Below are positions 46,666-59,842 of a stretch of DNA of 64,000 nucleotides, piece after piece; the stretch's first letter is position 1; the number at the start of each line of letters is the position of its first letter. This DNA comes from Ciona savignyi. Taxonomy: Eukaryota; Chordata; Ascidiacea; Phlebobranchia; Cionidae. The notes below the pieces were generated by a model. It was not told the origin of the DNA, searched no databases, and worked only from the letters and a program-made list of their open reading frames with translations. The stretch covers positions 119,754 to 183,753 of the forward strand of contig CH002989.1 of NCBI GenBank assembly GCA_000149265.1, read 5' to 3'. Made by a program: the position numbers and the translations under genes.

Positions 46666-47297
46666 GATTCATTTAAACATTATTTAATGGGTTTAACTCC
46701 CGCTCGATTTCACTATAGTTCACATTAGGTTGTTCGAATTCAGTACCGGGTATGAGAAATAAATTTCTCAGACCGGTTTACAGGTTTCGGTTCAGTTACG
46801 GTTTAACACCCTGTTTATTAGTATCGTAGCCGAGTGTAGTGTCGCGATTAGTGAGATATAGGTGCAGCCCTAATTATAGCGTACAACATACTAATACAAT
46901 ATTTATTTTATTTTTAACTGTACACGGATAGCAAAAACACTCCACCATGTTATATAGCACAGCCTAAACATACATGACTCTAATGAGAGTCATGACTCTA
47001 GAGATACATTTTTTAACTAAACAAGGTAAACAAGTTTTGTTTGTTAATGGGGATGTGTGCAAAAATGGAAAATAAAAACGGTATTTCAGACAACCTGATA
47101 AAACTTAACAAAAAAGTCACGTATATCTAAAATCACATTCGAACACTACAGACACAATTAATCGGAACGATTGTAAGAAACATGATATTCAGTTTCTAGA
47201 TGAAATCTAAGCTCCGATGTTGTTTTTTTCTAAATTCGGATATGACACCATCATAATTCAATTACAGATCACGGTGTGTAAAGGGAAGCAAGGCCAT

Positions 47298-47640
47298 TTA
47301 AAAAAAGAATTCCGTCCATTGTGCAAAGCAAGTAATTAAACGATCGTACATTTGTGGCATTGTCATAGAAATGTGACAAATATTTGCAAATAATCGAAAT
47401 CCCTGAATAGGTTTGAAGCTTTCTTGCTCCCTATAAGACCTCAAAGCTCGATCTTGAGCATTTTTTGTTGCCGTTGCCATGCAGTACATCTGCCAACGCA
47501 AGAATTTAACCTCCATTGTGTCTTCGCCACAAAGAAGAAAACAAATGAATTGTTGCGGATTTAATGGTTTCAAACGATCGAACCACGCAGTATTTTGGAA
47601 TAAATCGTCAATAATATCCTATGTTCGTGACTTGAGTTGA
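47298..47640 (-). other. unidentified protein-coding relic shared with 39400-39609
   Basis: Both loci encode a similar short stretch on the minus strand (QFICFLLC.ED.M.VKF.RWQMY). It is interrupted, and absent from unit 1 because of a deletion near 17300. It may be a transposase fragment, but the family is not clear. Confidence 0.3.
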
Positions 47641-47988
47641 TCACAGATTGACTTTTGTCTCTTAATAAATTTAAATCAATAATGGGTATAACAGCTGGGT
47701 AAAAATATACTTGTGGTTTACACTTTCTAGTTTTACTTAAACTACAAACATTATTTGGTCAGCGCTTACAAATGATCTAAAATTGAGGGCCGGTGTCCTA
47801 CTCAACTCAACAAAATTACCATTAATTAAACTTTATTAATTAAACACGCAAAAATATTGGAATTAATACAAGATGGTTAAGGGAGTTGATATTTTTATAC
47901 GTAATATATAAGAACTCTATTCTCGGATTAAAAATGCAAATCAAAACGTGAAATATTGCACTGCGGGGGTTTGCACGGTATAGGTAAT

Positions 47989-50900
47989 TTATAGGGACTT
48001 TACGCAGAGGTTGTATGTAAAACGCGTTGCGTTGGGGGGATAATTCCAAAGTCCGAACCATGTGTTTTTGGGAGAGTACTTGACTTGCAACAGCATCGCG
48101 GTGTAAGTTGGGTTTGTCTTCGGGAAATGGGGGTGCCAGTCACCGGAATAAGCTGGTTGTCCAATACTGGAGATTCGTGTCATACTCTGCAGAAAATGAT
48201 AACATAAAGTGATTTTACAACTAAAATAATATTAAAGTTTTGCGAAATGTATATTCACCAATAGTCAGACATATAAACAGTAGTGTAGCGTCCTTTATTA
48301 AAGTATAAAATGTTTAATGTAATTTTGATTTTTTTGATATTCTTTAAGCAAAGCCATACTGTTACATTGAAATCACTCCATCATACGTATACACTGGGGG
48401 AGTAATATTATAAATGTGGTCATTAGACGTAACAATGCCTATTGTTATCCGTTGTGCGAAATATTTATACCTCGTGTAAGATTTGGGCCTTTGAAAAGAC
48501 TTGGGAGTTTAAGTGACTGGTTGCAGTATTTTCCATAGTTAAATTGATTTGGGCCATGTGTTTTAATATTAATTTGTCATGTGTATAGAAGTGAAGTTTA
48601 TAAGGTAGCCTACTATGTAAAAATATTTAAAAACCGTAAACTGTAGTAATATCATAGCGTAAAGTGGAATACAAGTTTGGATTTGGAATCACGTCTTGAT
48701 AAAGCTGGAGTTGCGCGTTTCGTGACGAGTGCTGTATTGTGCTACGTCTGGTTCAGTAGGCGCCGCCAGAAGACGTAACATAAAAGTTTTTAAATATACT
48801 CATCAAATCAAAGATATCGAGAAGCAAGTCAAGGCTGTAGCTATGGAGGACAGTGAAATCTTAGTGGATTTGGATGAGCCTAAGAGTAGCATGGCGAAGG
48901 GTGCTGAATGCATCCGTGTGTCGTCAGCCGATGAGTTACAAGAACTAAGAACTGAACTTGCCGTTTGGTATAATGTGGCCGAGCAAGCAATTAGTCGCAA
49001 AGATGAGGCGATGTTAAAATCTGCCCGAAAGCGGATTGAACACTACGTGTCCAGTTTAACGGATATCTTAAAGCAACGCATTAATGACTTGCTAACTGAC
49101 CAAGATCGTGACGCTAGTGAGCATCAACTGGACAGCGTCAGGAAATGTAAAGACGAATTCGACGTCCGCGTAGGTGAATGGCTTGTTAAGCAAGCAAAAA
49201 AGGATCTTACAAAGACAATAGAAGATAAAGGTTGTGTACATTTAAGTTCAAGTGCGTCCTCTAAATGGGAAACCTTGTCGACGCAAAGTTCCAGATTATC
49301 TGAAGAAAGTACCACCTCTAGTGTGAGGCGTGTTGAAGCAAAGATCAAGAAAGAAAGGGCAATGCTGAAGCAGCGTCAACTGGACGAGCAATTAAAAATG
49401 GAAGCCGAAGAGAATAAGCTGGAGGCCGAAAAAAGGAAACTGGAAGCCCTACATCAAGTCCAAGAAGCAGACCTAGAAGTACAAATGTGGGATCAAGTTT
49501 CAAACTACCGTGATGAAGATGTGACAAGACCTTATAGTCCGCAGCAGTCGCCCGGTAAAGCGACTTAGACGCAGAAGTCACGAAGACAAAAGAAGAACCG
49601 GTACGTGTTAAGAGTCAAGCAGTTAGGCGAAACTACGGGAAAGGATGTAGTTTATCACCACCATGCCGTTACCGTCTATCTAGCCCGGTACGGTTTGCAC
49701 CAACGCCCGCCTACGAAGGACCAAGTTACGCTCAGTCGCCAGAACGGCAGTCGATGGAATGTCACCCTGATCAGTCGTTATTTAAAGGATTTATTGCAGC
49801 CGTGAGAGAAGTTATGCACACCCCTAAAGTGGAGTATACTACATTTTCGGAGATCCAATGAAATACTGGACATTTCAATTGAATTTTGACGCTAACATTG
49901 ACAAAAAGGCGCCCACTGACAGTCTAAAGCTGGATTTTCTACTACAACAGTGCAGAGGACAAGCTCGAGAGCTCATCGATCACTGTGCTATTTTGGGACC
50001 AAAGAAAGGATACCAAAAAGCAAGAGATATTCTTTACAATAACTACGGAAAACCCAGTATAGTTGCACGCGCATTTGTCTGCGAACTAATAAGTGGACCA
50101 AACCTAATGCCAGATGATACCTCTGGTATACGCAATTACGCTATTTTGATGAGAAAGTGCCTAACTATTCTGAATGAAATTAATGACTTTACTGATCTGA
50201 ATTCAGTTGACCGTATGATTGCCATCGCATCGAGGTTACCGTACGACTCGCGAAAACTGTGGAAGCGCCGTGCAGCGGAAATTGCACGTCGTCACGGCGA
50301 AGTTGCTAATTTTGTTGATCTTGTTGAATTTGTAGAGGAGGAGGCAGAAGTCGCTAACACTGAATTTGGCAAGATAGATTCTCGCGAACGGGGATCCAAG
50401 CCTCAAGAAAAGAAACCGTTGAGAAGGGGCAGGCATACGCTGTGACGTCATCGACTGCGCAAAGTTTAAAACCGCCGATAACCAAGTGTCCTTGTTGTTT
50501 TCTCGCACGCCCGCTGTCAGCGTGTAATATTTTCCTTGCGAAATCAGTCCAAGAAAGAGTTGATTTTCTCCTGCGTGAACGATGTTGTTTTAATTGTTTT
50601 GCGGGTGGACATATTGCGCGTCTTTGCGGTCTGAAATCTCAGTGTACCGTACAACACTGTTGGAGATATCACCACACTTTATTACATATAAATCCAAATT
50701 TCACTGAACAACAAGGAAAGATCTGCACGGAGAACAGCAACGGCGCAGCAGCCAAGAGTACCAGCGAAGTAACAGACAAAAGTACCAGCGACGCACACTG
50801 CCACACGATGTCAAAGAACGCAAGAGAAGGATATTTGTGCGTGGTACCTGTCAAAGTACGCGCTAACAACAAAGAAACCAAATCTTACGCGTTTTTGGAT

Positions 50901-53900
50901 CAGGGTTCAGATACGACGTTTTGTCACGTTAAACTCATAGATCGTCTTGGTTTGTCTGGTAAGCGAAGAGAAATAATAATGAATACTCTCGGAACAAGAC
51001 CGAAGAAACAAGTTGGCATTACAGTGAGCCTGGTCGTCTTATCTGCAGACGGTGACGAAGAAATTGAAATTGACAATGCCATGTCAATTGATGACATCCC
51101 GGTGTGTTCCAATTCATTTCCCACAAGAAGAGAGCTGGAAGAACTCCCTCACCTACACGGACTGAACATTCCGACCTTTGACAGCGGAGAAGTAACGCTG
51201 CTAATTGGAACCGATGTGCCGTATGCTCATCGCGTATTGGAAACAAGAACAGGAGGCCGCAAACAACCGTTTGCTGCAAGAACGCCTCTAGGATGGTCGT
51301 TAATCGGACCATCCATATACACCCCATCAACAAAGAGTATTCACGTAAATTCCATTCAATCGGACTTGCACTTGGAGATGCAGATACAGAAATCGTGGAC
51401 GACAGATTTTGAAGATGAGAAAGGCGATCTTACTTACCCGACCTCATCCGAAGATAGAGCAGTAGTAAAGCTGTTAAAGCATTCAGTGGAGCACAAGGAG
51501 GGACATTATTACTTACCTTTACCGTGGCGCCGGGGTATTACTGTTCCAGAAGGAAGTCGCAAGATGGCCGAAAGTCGATTAACATATTTGGCGAAAAGAC
51601 TTTCTCGAAACGAAGAAGTTAAAGAGAAGTATGTTGGCAAGATGCAACAATACATCGACAGTGGATTTGCAAAAGAAGTTCCACTCAAAAAGCAAGACAC
51701 AAGTGACACTGTATGGTATCTGCCACACCACCCAGTGTATCATCCTCATAAGCCCAATAAAGTGCGCATCGTATTTGACTGCGCAGCGAAGTACAAGGGT
51801 GTTTCTCTGAACGACGCCTTAATGCAAGGGCCGGATCTGGTTAATAGTCTGGTCGGCGTTCTACACAGTTTCGTAAAGAACCAATAGCAGTGGTAGCTGA
51901 TGTGGAAGCTATGTTTCACCAGATTCGAGTCAAAGAAGAAGATTGCCACGCTTTGAGATTCCTGTGGTGGCCAGGAGGAGACTTATACAAGCGACCTGTT
52001 GATCATCAGATGCTGGTTCATGTATTCGGAGCCACGTCATCGCCATGCTGTGCGAGCTTTTGTTTAAGACAAACAGCAGACCAATTTGGAGAGCAGTTTG
52101 ATAATAACGTATCGGAAGTTGTAAAAAACAGTTTCTACGTGGATGATTGCTTAACGTCAATACCCACCGAAGAAGAAGCCATCCGACTGGTGGAACAACT
52201 ACGTCTATTGTTGCAGAAAGGTGGATTTCGTTTGACAAAGTGGATCTCCAACAACCAGCGAGTACTGAAAGAGATACCGGAGAACGAGCGTGCTGCGTCG
52301 GTTAAGGACATTGACCTTGACAATCCAGTGAAGGAAAGAGTACTTGGTGTGTACTGGGACGTTTTTAAGGACCAGTTTGGATTTAAAATAGACAACGGCG
52401 GTATAAAAGAAAAGTTAACGCGACGAAGTATCTTGTCTGCGATCAATTCTCTGTATGACCCCCTGGGTTTCGTTGCCCCCGTTGTGTTAGTCGCCAAGAT
52501 ATTACAACAAGAAATCGTGAGACAAAACCTTGGATGGGATCAGGAAATTTCAGAAGATTGCGCGGAAGAGTGGCGCAATTGGTTTAAACAATTACCGGAA
52601 CTACATCGCCTCGCGGTACCCCGGTGTTTTAAACCAAACGACATTGAAGTTATTGTTAAATCCCAAATACACCATTTTTCAGATGCATCGATCAATGGAT
52701 ATGGAGCAGTGTCGTATTTACGCTTAGTGGACGACAATGGAAAAGTACACTGTTCGTTCCTGTGTGGAAGAGTCACACCGCCCAAAACGGAAAGTATACC
52801 ACGACTTGAGCTCGTTGCTGCAGTTTTGTCGGTCAAAGCCGATAAATGGTTAAAGGGACAACTGAAGATGCCGGCGTGCGAGTCCATATTTTGGACAGAT
52901 TCGTGTGCTGTAAGACAAAGTATCAACAACCAACGCAAGAGATTTAAGACTTTCGTAGCTAACAGGTTAGCTAAAATACATCGACAAACAGAGCCGTCGC
53001 AATGGCGTCATGTAGGAACAAAATGTAATCCCGCCGACGAAGCATCAAGAGGGATTTCGGTGTCCAAGTTATTGAAGTCAAGCCAGTGGTTAAGCGGACC
53101 CAAGTTTTTGTGGCAATCAGAAGCAACTTGGCCGACGCCACCAGAAAAAGAAGAACGAGTCCCAGAAGAATTTCTACCGGCGGAAAGGAAGCGAATTGCC
53201 GTCAACGTGTTGGCGCGACCCGACCCGATAAATCGTCTGGTGCAGCGACATTCGTCTCTGAATGGGTTAAAAGTTGCCATAGCCTGGCTGTTGCGATATA
53301 AATGTTTCTTACGATCAAGAAACACTACTATAAAGGGACAACTAACCGTCGAAGAATTAGCCGTTGCTGAGTTAGAAGCAGTGAAGTATGTGCAACGTCA
53401 AGCTTTTGCACCAATCGTCGATATTCTAAACGATGGGGAAAAGAGCAGAGAACGCGAAGTACGACGTAAAATGAAGAAACTCGCGTACGCAAAGTGCATG
53501 GATAAACTAAACCCACAGTTAATGGACGGAGTTTTAAGAGTCGGTGGCCGCTTGGAAAATGCGCCGATTTCCTATGAAGCTAAACATCCCATTATACTAC
53601 CCCCCGATGATCATTTTACCAAGTTACTAATAGTTCATCATCACGAAAAGGTTGCTCACTCTGGTCTGGCACATACTTGGTCGTCTTTACGTCAGCGATA
53701 CTGGATAATAAAAGGAGGCGTAGCAGTTCGGACGCAATTGGGAAAATGTATTTTTTGCCGCAAGCGTAACGCACCCCGTGGACAACAATTGATGGCCGAA
53801 TTACCCCCTGCAAGACTGAAGATGCACGAACCGCCATTCTCCTACGTGGGAGTTGATTATTTTGGTCCATTTCTTATTAAGCGCGGAAGGAGCGAAGTCA

Positions 53901-56353
53901 AAAGGTATGGATGCTTATTTACGTGCCTGTCAATGCGAGCAGTTCACATTGAAGTTGCGACAGACCTGTCAACAGACGCATTTATTAATGCGTATCGAAG
54001 ATTCGTAGGACGACGAGGCAAGCCAGTGGAGATATACTCTGACAACGGTACAAACTTTGTTGGTGCTGAGCGAGAGTTACGCGAATCCCTGAATGCATTA
54101 AAAGAAGAGCCAAAGTTGAACTCGTTCTTTCGTCAACAAGCTATAAAGTGGACATTTAACCCACCCACTGCCAGTCACATGGGAGGGGTGTGGGAACGAA
54201 TGATCCGAAGCATAAGAAAAATACTGAATACAATGATGTGGAAATCGCAGGTCGTCAGCGACGACGTTTTCCATACGCTTATGGTGGAAGTGGAGAATAT
54301 TGTGAATTCGAGACCCCTTACCCCCATCAGCTCTGACCCGATGAATGAAGAACCGTTGACACCGAATCATTTATTATTACAAAGACCCGCATTATATGGA
54401 ACACCTGGATTATTTCAAGCAAAGGATTGTTTCAACCGTCGCAGATGGCGACAAGTGCAGTTCCTTGCAGACGAATTTTGGCGTCGCTGGTCCCGCGAAT
54501 ATTTACCGACCATCGCGCTCAGACAGAAGTGGCCCGACAAGCAAGAAAACTTTGAAGCTGGTGACGTGGTATTGATCGTAAATGACATGATACCACGAAG
54601 AAGATGGGAGATGGGTAAGGTAATTGGTACCTATCCGGACAAACATGGCGTTGTACGCCAAGTCGAGGTAAAAACGAAGACAAGTGCGATGAAGCGACCG
54701 ATTGCCAAATTGTGCTTGATTTGCAAGGCAATCGAGGGTTAAAAAAGGTCGTGCGATGGCTGACATGAACACATTTATTTACGTCCTGTGAAGACGATGA
54801 TTGACACTTCAAAGAGTTGGCGCTGAGCGCAGCGTACTTGTGTGTCGGCGACATTATTCGGGTTGCAGTCGTCGATTACTGCAACAAAACCGCGATGTAA
54901 ATTCGGTGTACGTGATTTAATGTTTTTTTTTTTTTTTTTTGGAAGTTAAAATGTACTTGTATGATAATCGTACATTTGGGGGGGAGAATGTTACATTGAA
55001 ATCACTCCATCATACGTATACACTGGGGAGTAATATTATAAATGTGGTCATTAGACGTAACAATGCCTATTGTTATCGTTGTGCGAAATATTTATACCTC
55101 GTGTAAGATTTGGGCCTTTGAAAAGACTTGGGAGTTTAAGTGACTGGTTGCAGTATTTTCCATAGTTAAATTGATTTGGGCCATGTGTTTTAATATTAAT
55201 TTGTCATGTGTATAGAAGTGAAGTTTATAAGGTAGCCTACTATGTAAAAATATTTAAAAACCGTAAACTGTAGTAATATCATAGCGTAAAGTGGAATACA
55301 AGTTTGGATTTGGAATCACGTCTTGATAAAGCTGGAGTTGCGCGTTTCGTGACGAGTCCTGTATTGTGCTACGTCTGGTTCAGTAGGCGCCGCCAGAAGA
55401 CGTAACACATACATATCTACTATTTACTTTGATTTTAAGCATCCTTAAATTTCGCTTGTATATAAATAAAATGTTTACACCAACCGTTAAGTTGAAGGTC
55501 ATCGCAAGCCAAATATCTGCAAAGGATCCATTTTCATATGTACTGGTCACGAAGTAGTTATAAACTGTGTCATACGTTGTCTTATCCATGATGTCAAGTA
55601 AAGATGCACCTAATGTTGTGCATGATGCTTTAGCTTGAGCTAGAGTCTGGGTTTGAGGCGTGATTGGGTCAGGCATCCACACGTATTTTCCATTTAGTAA
55701 AATACCATTTCCACCTGTAATGAATGTGTACTTGTGTTACGATTATACTATCGTACATATTTCTTAGGATTTGTTATTATATGGGCTTCTTTAAAAGTTT
55801 TTTTGAAGCATATAATAAATAAATCATTAAACAGGTTTTGGTTGTATGAGTTTAGGTAATTAGCGCAGGCTGTGTGGGTTACATATGTGGATTGTGGGTT
55901 GTGTGAATTGTTTTGTGTACAATATTAAACTTATCAAATAATTGATTCTCTTAGATAATGAAACTTCACTAACCTGAGTAAAACAGCCAATCCACAAACA
56001 AATCCTCTTGCCAGCCTGTAGACTGGTCTATTCGTTCTAGTTCAACGTTGAACCCATGTGAAAAAAATTCAATCACTGTTAAGTTAAATTCGTGTGGGAG
56101 AGTTGGATCTTGGGTTCTAACTGTAGCGTTGACAAAAAATGGTACCGAATTCAAACATAACTTGTATGGGACGAATGCATTTTTCTTTGGAGAATCCGAC
56201 ACGAGATTAAGCTCGGTGGTTCCTTTCTGTAAGGTTGGCAGCTCTGGAATGTTACGGGGTTTAGGAGTGACAAAACAATTTCATTTTAAAATGGTTACCT
56301 GATATAGCAATGTTTAAGCAACACACAACAAGAAACACACGAACGAGTTTCAT
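47989..56353 (-). CDS. lectin F: secreted H-type-like plus C-type-like lectin, intact, 7-kb retrotransposon in last intron
   Basis: Exons: 56299-56353, 55974-56243, 55485-55714, 47989-48186, of 55, 270, 230 and 198 nt; phases 1, 1, 0 agree, giving 250 residues. Signal peptide MKLVRVFLVVCCLNIAIS. Residues ~19-108 have the pattern of an H-type lectin domain (NATVRTQD, HGFNVELERID, DLFVDWLFYSG). Residues ~109-250 are C-type-lectin-like: WMPDP, SCTTLGASLLDI, ADIWLAMTFN, GDWHPHFPK, NTWFGLW, YNLCVKSL. There is one Cys pair for the C-type fold and one extra Cys in the first domain. Four N-glycosylation sequons are visible. The usual Ca/sugar motifs (EPN or QPD, WND) are absent. The BEL element (48360-55407) makes the last intron about 7.3 kb, but the splice sites are untouched. 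Ligand unknown; recognition of glycans or microbes is inference. Confidence 0.82.
48360..48780 (+). repeat. 5' LTR of the BEL element
   Basis: 421 bp. It differs from the 3' LTR by one substitution (GAGTGCTG against GAGTCCTG) and two one-base length differences in short G and C runs. Such similarity means a recent insertion. No clear TATA box or poly(A) signal was identified inside it. Confidence 0.96.
48843..54742 (+). pseudogene. BEL/Pao gag-pol, all domains present but four frame breaks
   Basis: Segments: 48843-49568 (coiled-coil gag start; an upstream Met at 48729 lies in the LTR), 49858-50445 (DUF1759 capsid-like), 50442-51887 and 51890-54742. In the third, a CX2CX4HX4C knuckle lies at 50586-50627 and an aspartic-protease DQGS at residue 153 (about 50898); reverse transcriptase begins at its end. 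In the last (950 codons): YVDD at 83-86, the Pao/A17 region, RNase H with D265, E307, D337 and D383, an integrase zinc site (H585, H590, C620, C623), integrase D656, D718 and E769, and a DUF5641 end. The coding frame changes near 49560, 49845, 50410 and 51865, each in the sense of one missing base. As written it cannot make a full polyprotein. Confidence 0.93.
54989..55407 (+). repeat. 3' LTR of the BEL element
   Basis: 419 bp. It is preceded by the polypurine tract GGGGGGGAGAA and followed by the target duplication CATAC, then the lectin F intron (ATATCTACTATTTAC). A run of 16 or more T lies between pol and the tract, near 54925. Confidence 0.96.
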
Positions 56354-58804
56354 GATTATTTTTTATTTTTGACTTTTTTGTGGTAATCTATTAAGTGTCT
56401 TCGCTTACTCAGTTATCGATCAAATACGCAACAGATTTGCAATGAATTCCGGAAATACGCCATCGATTTGCAATAAATAATTACCAGGTGTGATTAGGCA
56501 ACCTGAGGGAAAAGGGGCATCAAACTGGACTTAACGAACAGTGGTAATGAAAAAATGATCAATTCTCTAGTTTCCTATTTTTTTGGAACATAATACTTGT
56601 ACTACAATACAACATTAAGCTAACATTGCCGCCTTTTTCTTTCTGCAATATCTAAACACTGGATTGACAAATACTTGCATTATTGTGCATAAAAGCCACT
56701 ACAAGGTAAACAAAAAAAATAATAAAGCCTGATTGCTCTATAAGTGTGAACAGCAATCCTTTCAACTACCATTTTGAACAACAATTACCTTAACGGTTCA
56801 AACAAAGACATGTAAGCGTTTTCAATGTTCGCTGAAATTCGGTGGATGTCAACCTGCATATTATGTCACGTTGCAGTCGTTTGTTTGGGTTTCGTAGACT
56901 TTTAAAAGCACGACTAAGTCATGCTGGGTCGCAAAACAATCTTTTTGTTTAATGTACTTTTATTGCAACAACTATAACATTACAAAGGGACAATTTCTAC
57001 ACTACCATAGATGGTTACATCAGTGTGTATGTCATTGTGCATGTTATCCAAATGCCATTTAACCACATCAATATCCTTTCTTGAATGTTTTCAAGTTTTT
57101 TTTTACAACATTGTTTTTTGATATAATCTTTTAAAAAAACATTGTCGTTTTGAAAGTCGTTTGACTGCTCAACAATTTTTATGCAGTTTGACGTTTTGCA
57201 GCTTAAAGGTAAACATGCAAAATTGCGTTTTTTACGCTGACTAAGATGTCATACCTCTAAGTCATAGTATTCAAATGGGTGTTTGCTAAGTGACACTGTT
57301 GGTGATTCAACAATGTTTGTACGGTCTAAAGCAACATGTGCCAGGCTTCGCGCCGGTGTTCTTGTTTAGCTGATCATTTTTATATTAGTGAAGCAAAGCT
57401 TCCAAAGACGTTGATTGAGAATCTCCTAGCTGTTTCAATAAAACAAGCTTTATAATGTACGTAAATATTAAAGGACTCTGAGTTTAGCTTGCAGAATGCA
57501 GCCTGCTGCCCTCAACTGTTAATATAAATACACTTTGTTTGGCCTTTCAGTTCGCCGAAATTTTGTGGAGGTGCGTATATCGTCATCCGCAAAACTGCAT
57601 CATCCGTCACAAAACTGCAATATATTTTGTATCATAAAAAAAACAAGTCATGTTAAGGAGTCAAATAATTTTCTTGATTCACACGATAAGCTGTATTTTT
57701 AATTCTAAAACAATATCTGTGCCGCAAATAGATATTCATTAACCGAATAATAACTCAAAATGCTTAGTTTGTCAAACATTTACCGTGCAATTGTACTAAA
57801 AACCAAAATCTTAACTAACACTGTGTCGGCTTATTGAGTATATAGAAAATGCTCGAAATTTTCTTAATTTATTTTTTTCGTTGATTTTTTTTAATAGGCG
57901 AGTGAAAAGATTGGGGCAATAATCCAGTAAAAGAAATAACGAACAACATGGCCGCCAGATACAATTAAAACGTTATTTTTTTATATCTAATATAAATATA
58001 TATAGGCTAAAAGCTAATTAACTTTGAATATATGCAAAATACAGATTTAGTTTTGAATAAAAAAGCAATATTCAAATACAAAACAATCGGTTTATAGCAA
58101 AGTGCTCAAGCGGAACCGATAATATTGAATTTAAACTGGGGTCAAATTGAATTCGATTGTTTGTAATAAAAGGTATTTTTAATTTTAGGATGAATAAAAC
58201 CACGCTGGATATTCTTTCGTCTGGGATAGGTGAATATTACAGTTACGACATTACATTTTTGTTCACTGAAATTCACCATCGTTTTGTGGTGGTTTTAACT
58301 GTTTAACTTTTCTTTTATATTTTGAAAAAATGTATTACATTCACGTTTGCCTATTCTAATTTAACAGATTTATCGTAGTAGCTTGGAGAATGTAGACTCC
58401 GTTTTTAGTTTGCCAGTTCATGATATAAATATGCAATTTTTAATTCCTCTTTTTCCGATGTCGGAAATTTCCTTTTTTTGTAAAATTAAAGGTCGTTGCA
58501 AATACGAACATGTTCGTTAGGATTTTTGTAAGTTTTAACCTGATTTGATAACTCCTTCATTCCAATAATCTGGCGACATAACATGCCTGCCACAAGCGTG
58601 ACGCAGAAAAATGGAGGGAACACATAATTATGCTTTGCTCAGTATTCGTTTAAATTTAACGTTTAAAATGTTTGGGAATGCAATATACAAATTTTATTTA
58701 AGTGTAGCATGTTAAAATTTTTTTTAGTACCTTTACAAGGATAGCTGTAAATTAAGTACCTTTACAAGGATAGCTGTAAACGGCCAATAATATGATTTTC
58801 CACT
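56354..58804. other. divergent spacer between lectins F and D, left part
   Basis: Near-identical to 18820-21235. No gene is seen; the shared promoter region of the F/D pair should be in or near here. A short local duplication of TTAAGTACCTTTACAAGGATAG at about 58724-58776 is absent from unit 1. Confidence 0.5.
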
Positions 58805-59065
58805 TAGGATAGGATAGGATATTCATCTTTAACGCCGTGAATGGGAAAACCAAGGGGGTTAACACACGGGCAATCGTCAGATCACCTCGCGCCCATCGTC
58901 GGGTTACCGGAGCTATTGCAGTGTGTTGTATATGATAGTCACGTTCCTTCAATTTGGTAGAACCCATTAATCCGCTGGGTTCAGGCAATGTCCGTAAAGT
59001 GCTTTGCCCAAGGACACAACCGACTAGCTAGCGACCAGTTTCGCACCTTCAACCTTTCGATTGAA
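58805..59065 (-). mobile_element. tRNA-derived SINE copy (family 1)
   Basis: Orthologue of 21236-21495 in unit 1, with the GGATAGGATATTCATC tail and the CCGACTAGCTAGCGACCAG block. Confidence 0.85.
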
Positions 59066-59466
59066 TAACTCCACAAAGAGATTCGTTAAATAATTGTGCG
59101 TCCCTTTCTACGCGCGTGTGGTCGAAAACAGAACCGATATATATAAACGCATTTCCTGACAACCCCATTATGGGTTACAAACTTAGTCCAGTAAAAAAAC
59201 AGACATGTTCCTTTTCACAAACAATCGCTTTTTCCGAGAACTTTGTAACAACATTTGTGGATGTATTTCGACGAATGTTCTAACCTGCAACGTACGCAAA
59301 TCGATTATTTAGGCTAAGCGTGATAAACAGATTGTTTTTGTATATTACTAGTTGCGCAGAGAAAAGTTGCATTCAATTAATTCTGAAACAAAAAGTGCTT
59401 TTAGGAGACGGATCGTAAGATATTTTGTAGAGACCAATGCCTAATATTAACTTCCTGGGATATGTA

Positions 59467-59473
59467 TATAAAG
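59467..59473 (+). promoter_or_regulatory. TATA box upstream of lectin D
   Basis: TATAAAG, the counterpart of 21902-21908. The (TA)n run is interrupted by a G here, but the box is conserved. Confidence 0.5.
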
Positions 59474-59516
59474 ACGCAGGTATACAACACTTGTTCTATG
59501 GACAGTTTAGTATACA

Positions 59517-59714
59517 TTGATTGCCATGAAATTCGTGTGTCCTGTGGTGTATAAGACACCCAGGCCACCAGTAAGCTTCCATGAAGTTACGTTGTGTGTA
59601 AAATCTGTAGAGTGGGAAGCGATGTACATTTTATACAGAACTGATGTATTGCCGAATGGCCAACATATAGCAATATGTGTAAAAACGTCTCTGAACCTTC
59701 TTGAACTTAAATAA
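59517..59714 (+). CDS. small ORF upstream of lectin D, doubtful
   Basis: Counterpart of 21957-22154, 65 codons, again ending where AATAAA overlaps the stop. By eye, six of eight base differences between the copies are amino-acid changing. It is open, but not evidently under selection. Confidence 0.25.
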   Translation: MIAMKFVCPVVYKTPRPPVSFHEVTLCVKSVEWEAMYILYRTDVLPNGQHIAICVKTSLNLLELK

Positions 59715-59842
59715 AGTGTTTAGTACATATGGGCTATATCGGGTTAGCAAAACAAAATTAGAAAACCCGTGATCTATATTGTAATAATTTCATCATCTTG
59801 TGTTTTTATAAATCAGGTGTAACATTTTCCGACTTTCCAAAG

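Larger units (their letters stand above)
48360..55407 (+). mobile_element. complete BEL/Pao LTR retrotransposon (7.05 kb)
   Basis: Two LTRs (421 and 419 bp) begin TGTTAC and end GTAACA, and are flanked by the 5-bp target duplication CATAC (48355-48359, 55408-55412). Between them is a full BEL-type gag-pol with order gag, zinc knuckle, protease, reverse transcriptase, RNase H, integrase. A purine tract at 54978-54988 abuts the 3' LTR. No convincing tRNA primer-binding site follows the 5' LTR. Unit 1 shows the empty site at 17878 (GCCATACATATCTAC). It lies antisense in the last intron of lectin F. Confidence 0.96.

Noticed and set aside
48781-48800. Primer-binding site of the BEL element
   Set aside because: The sequence after the 5' LTR (TAAAAGTTTTTAAATATACT) does not look like the complement of a tRNA 3' end (no TGG start), so none was annotated.
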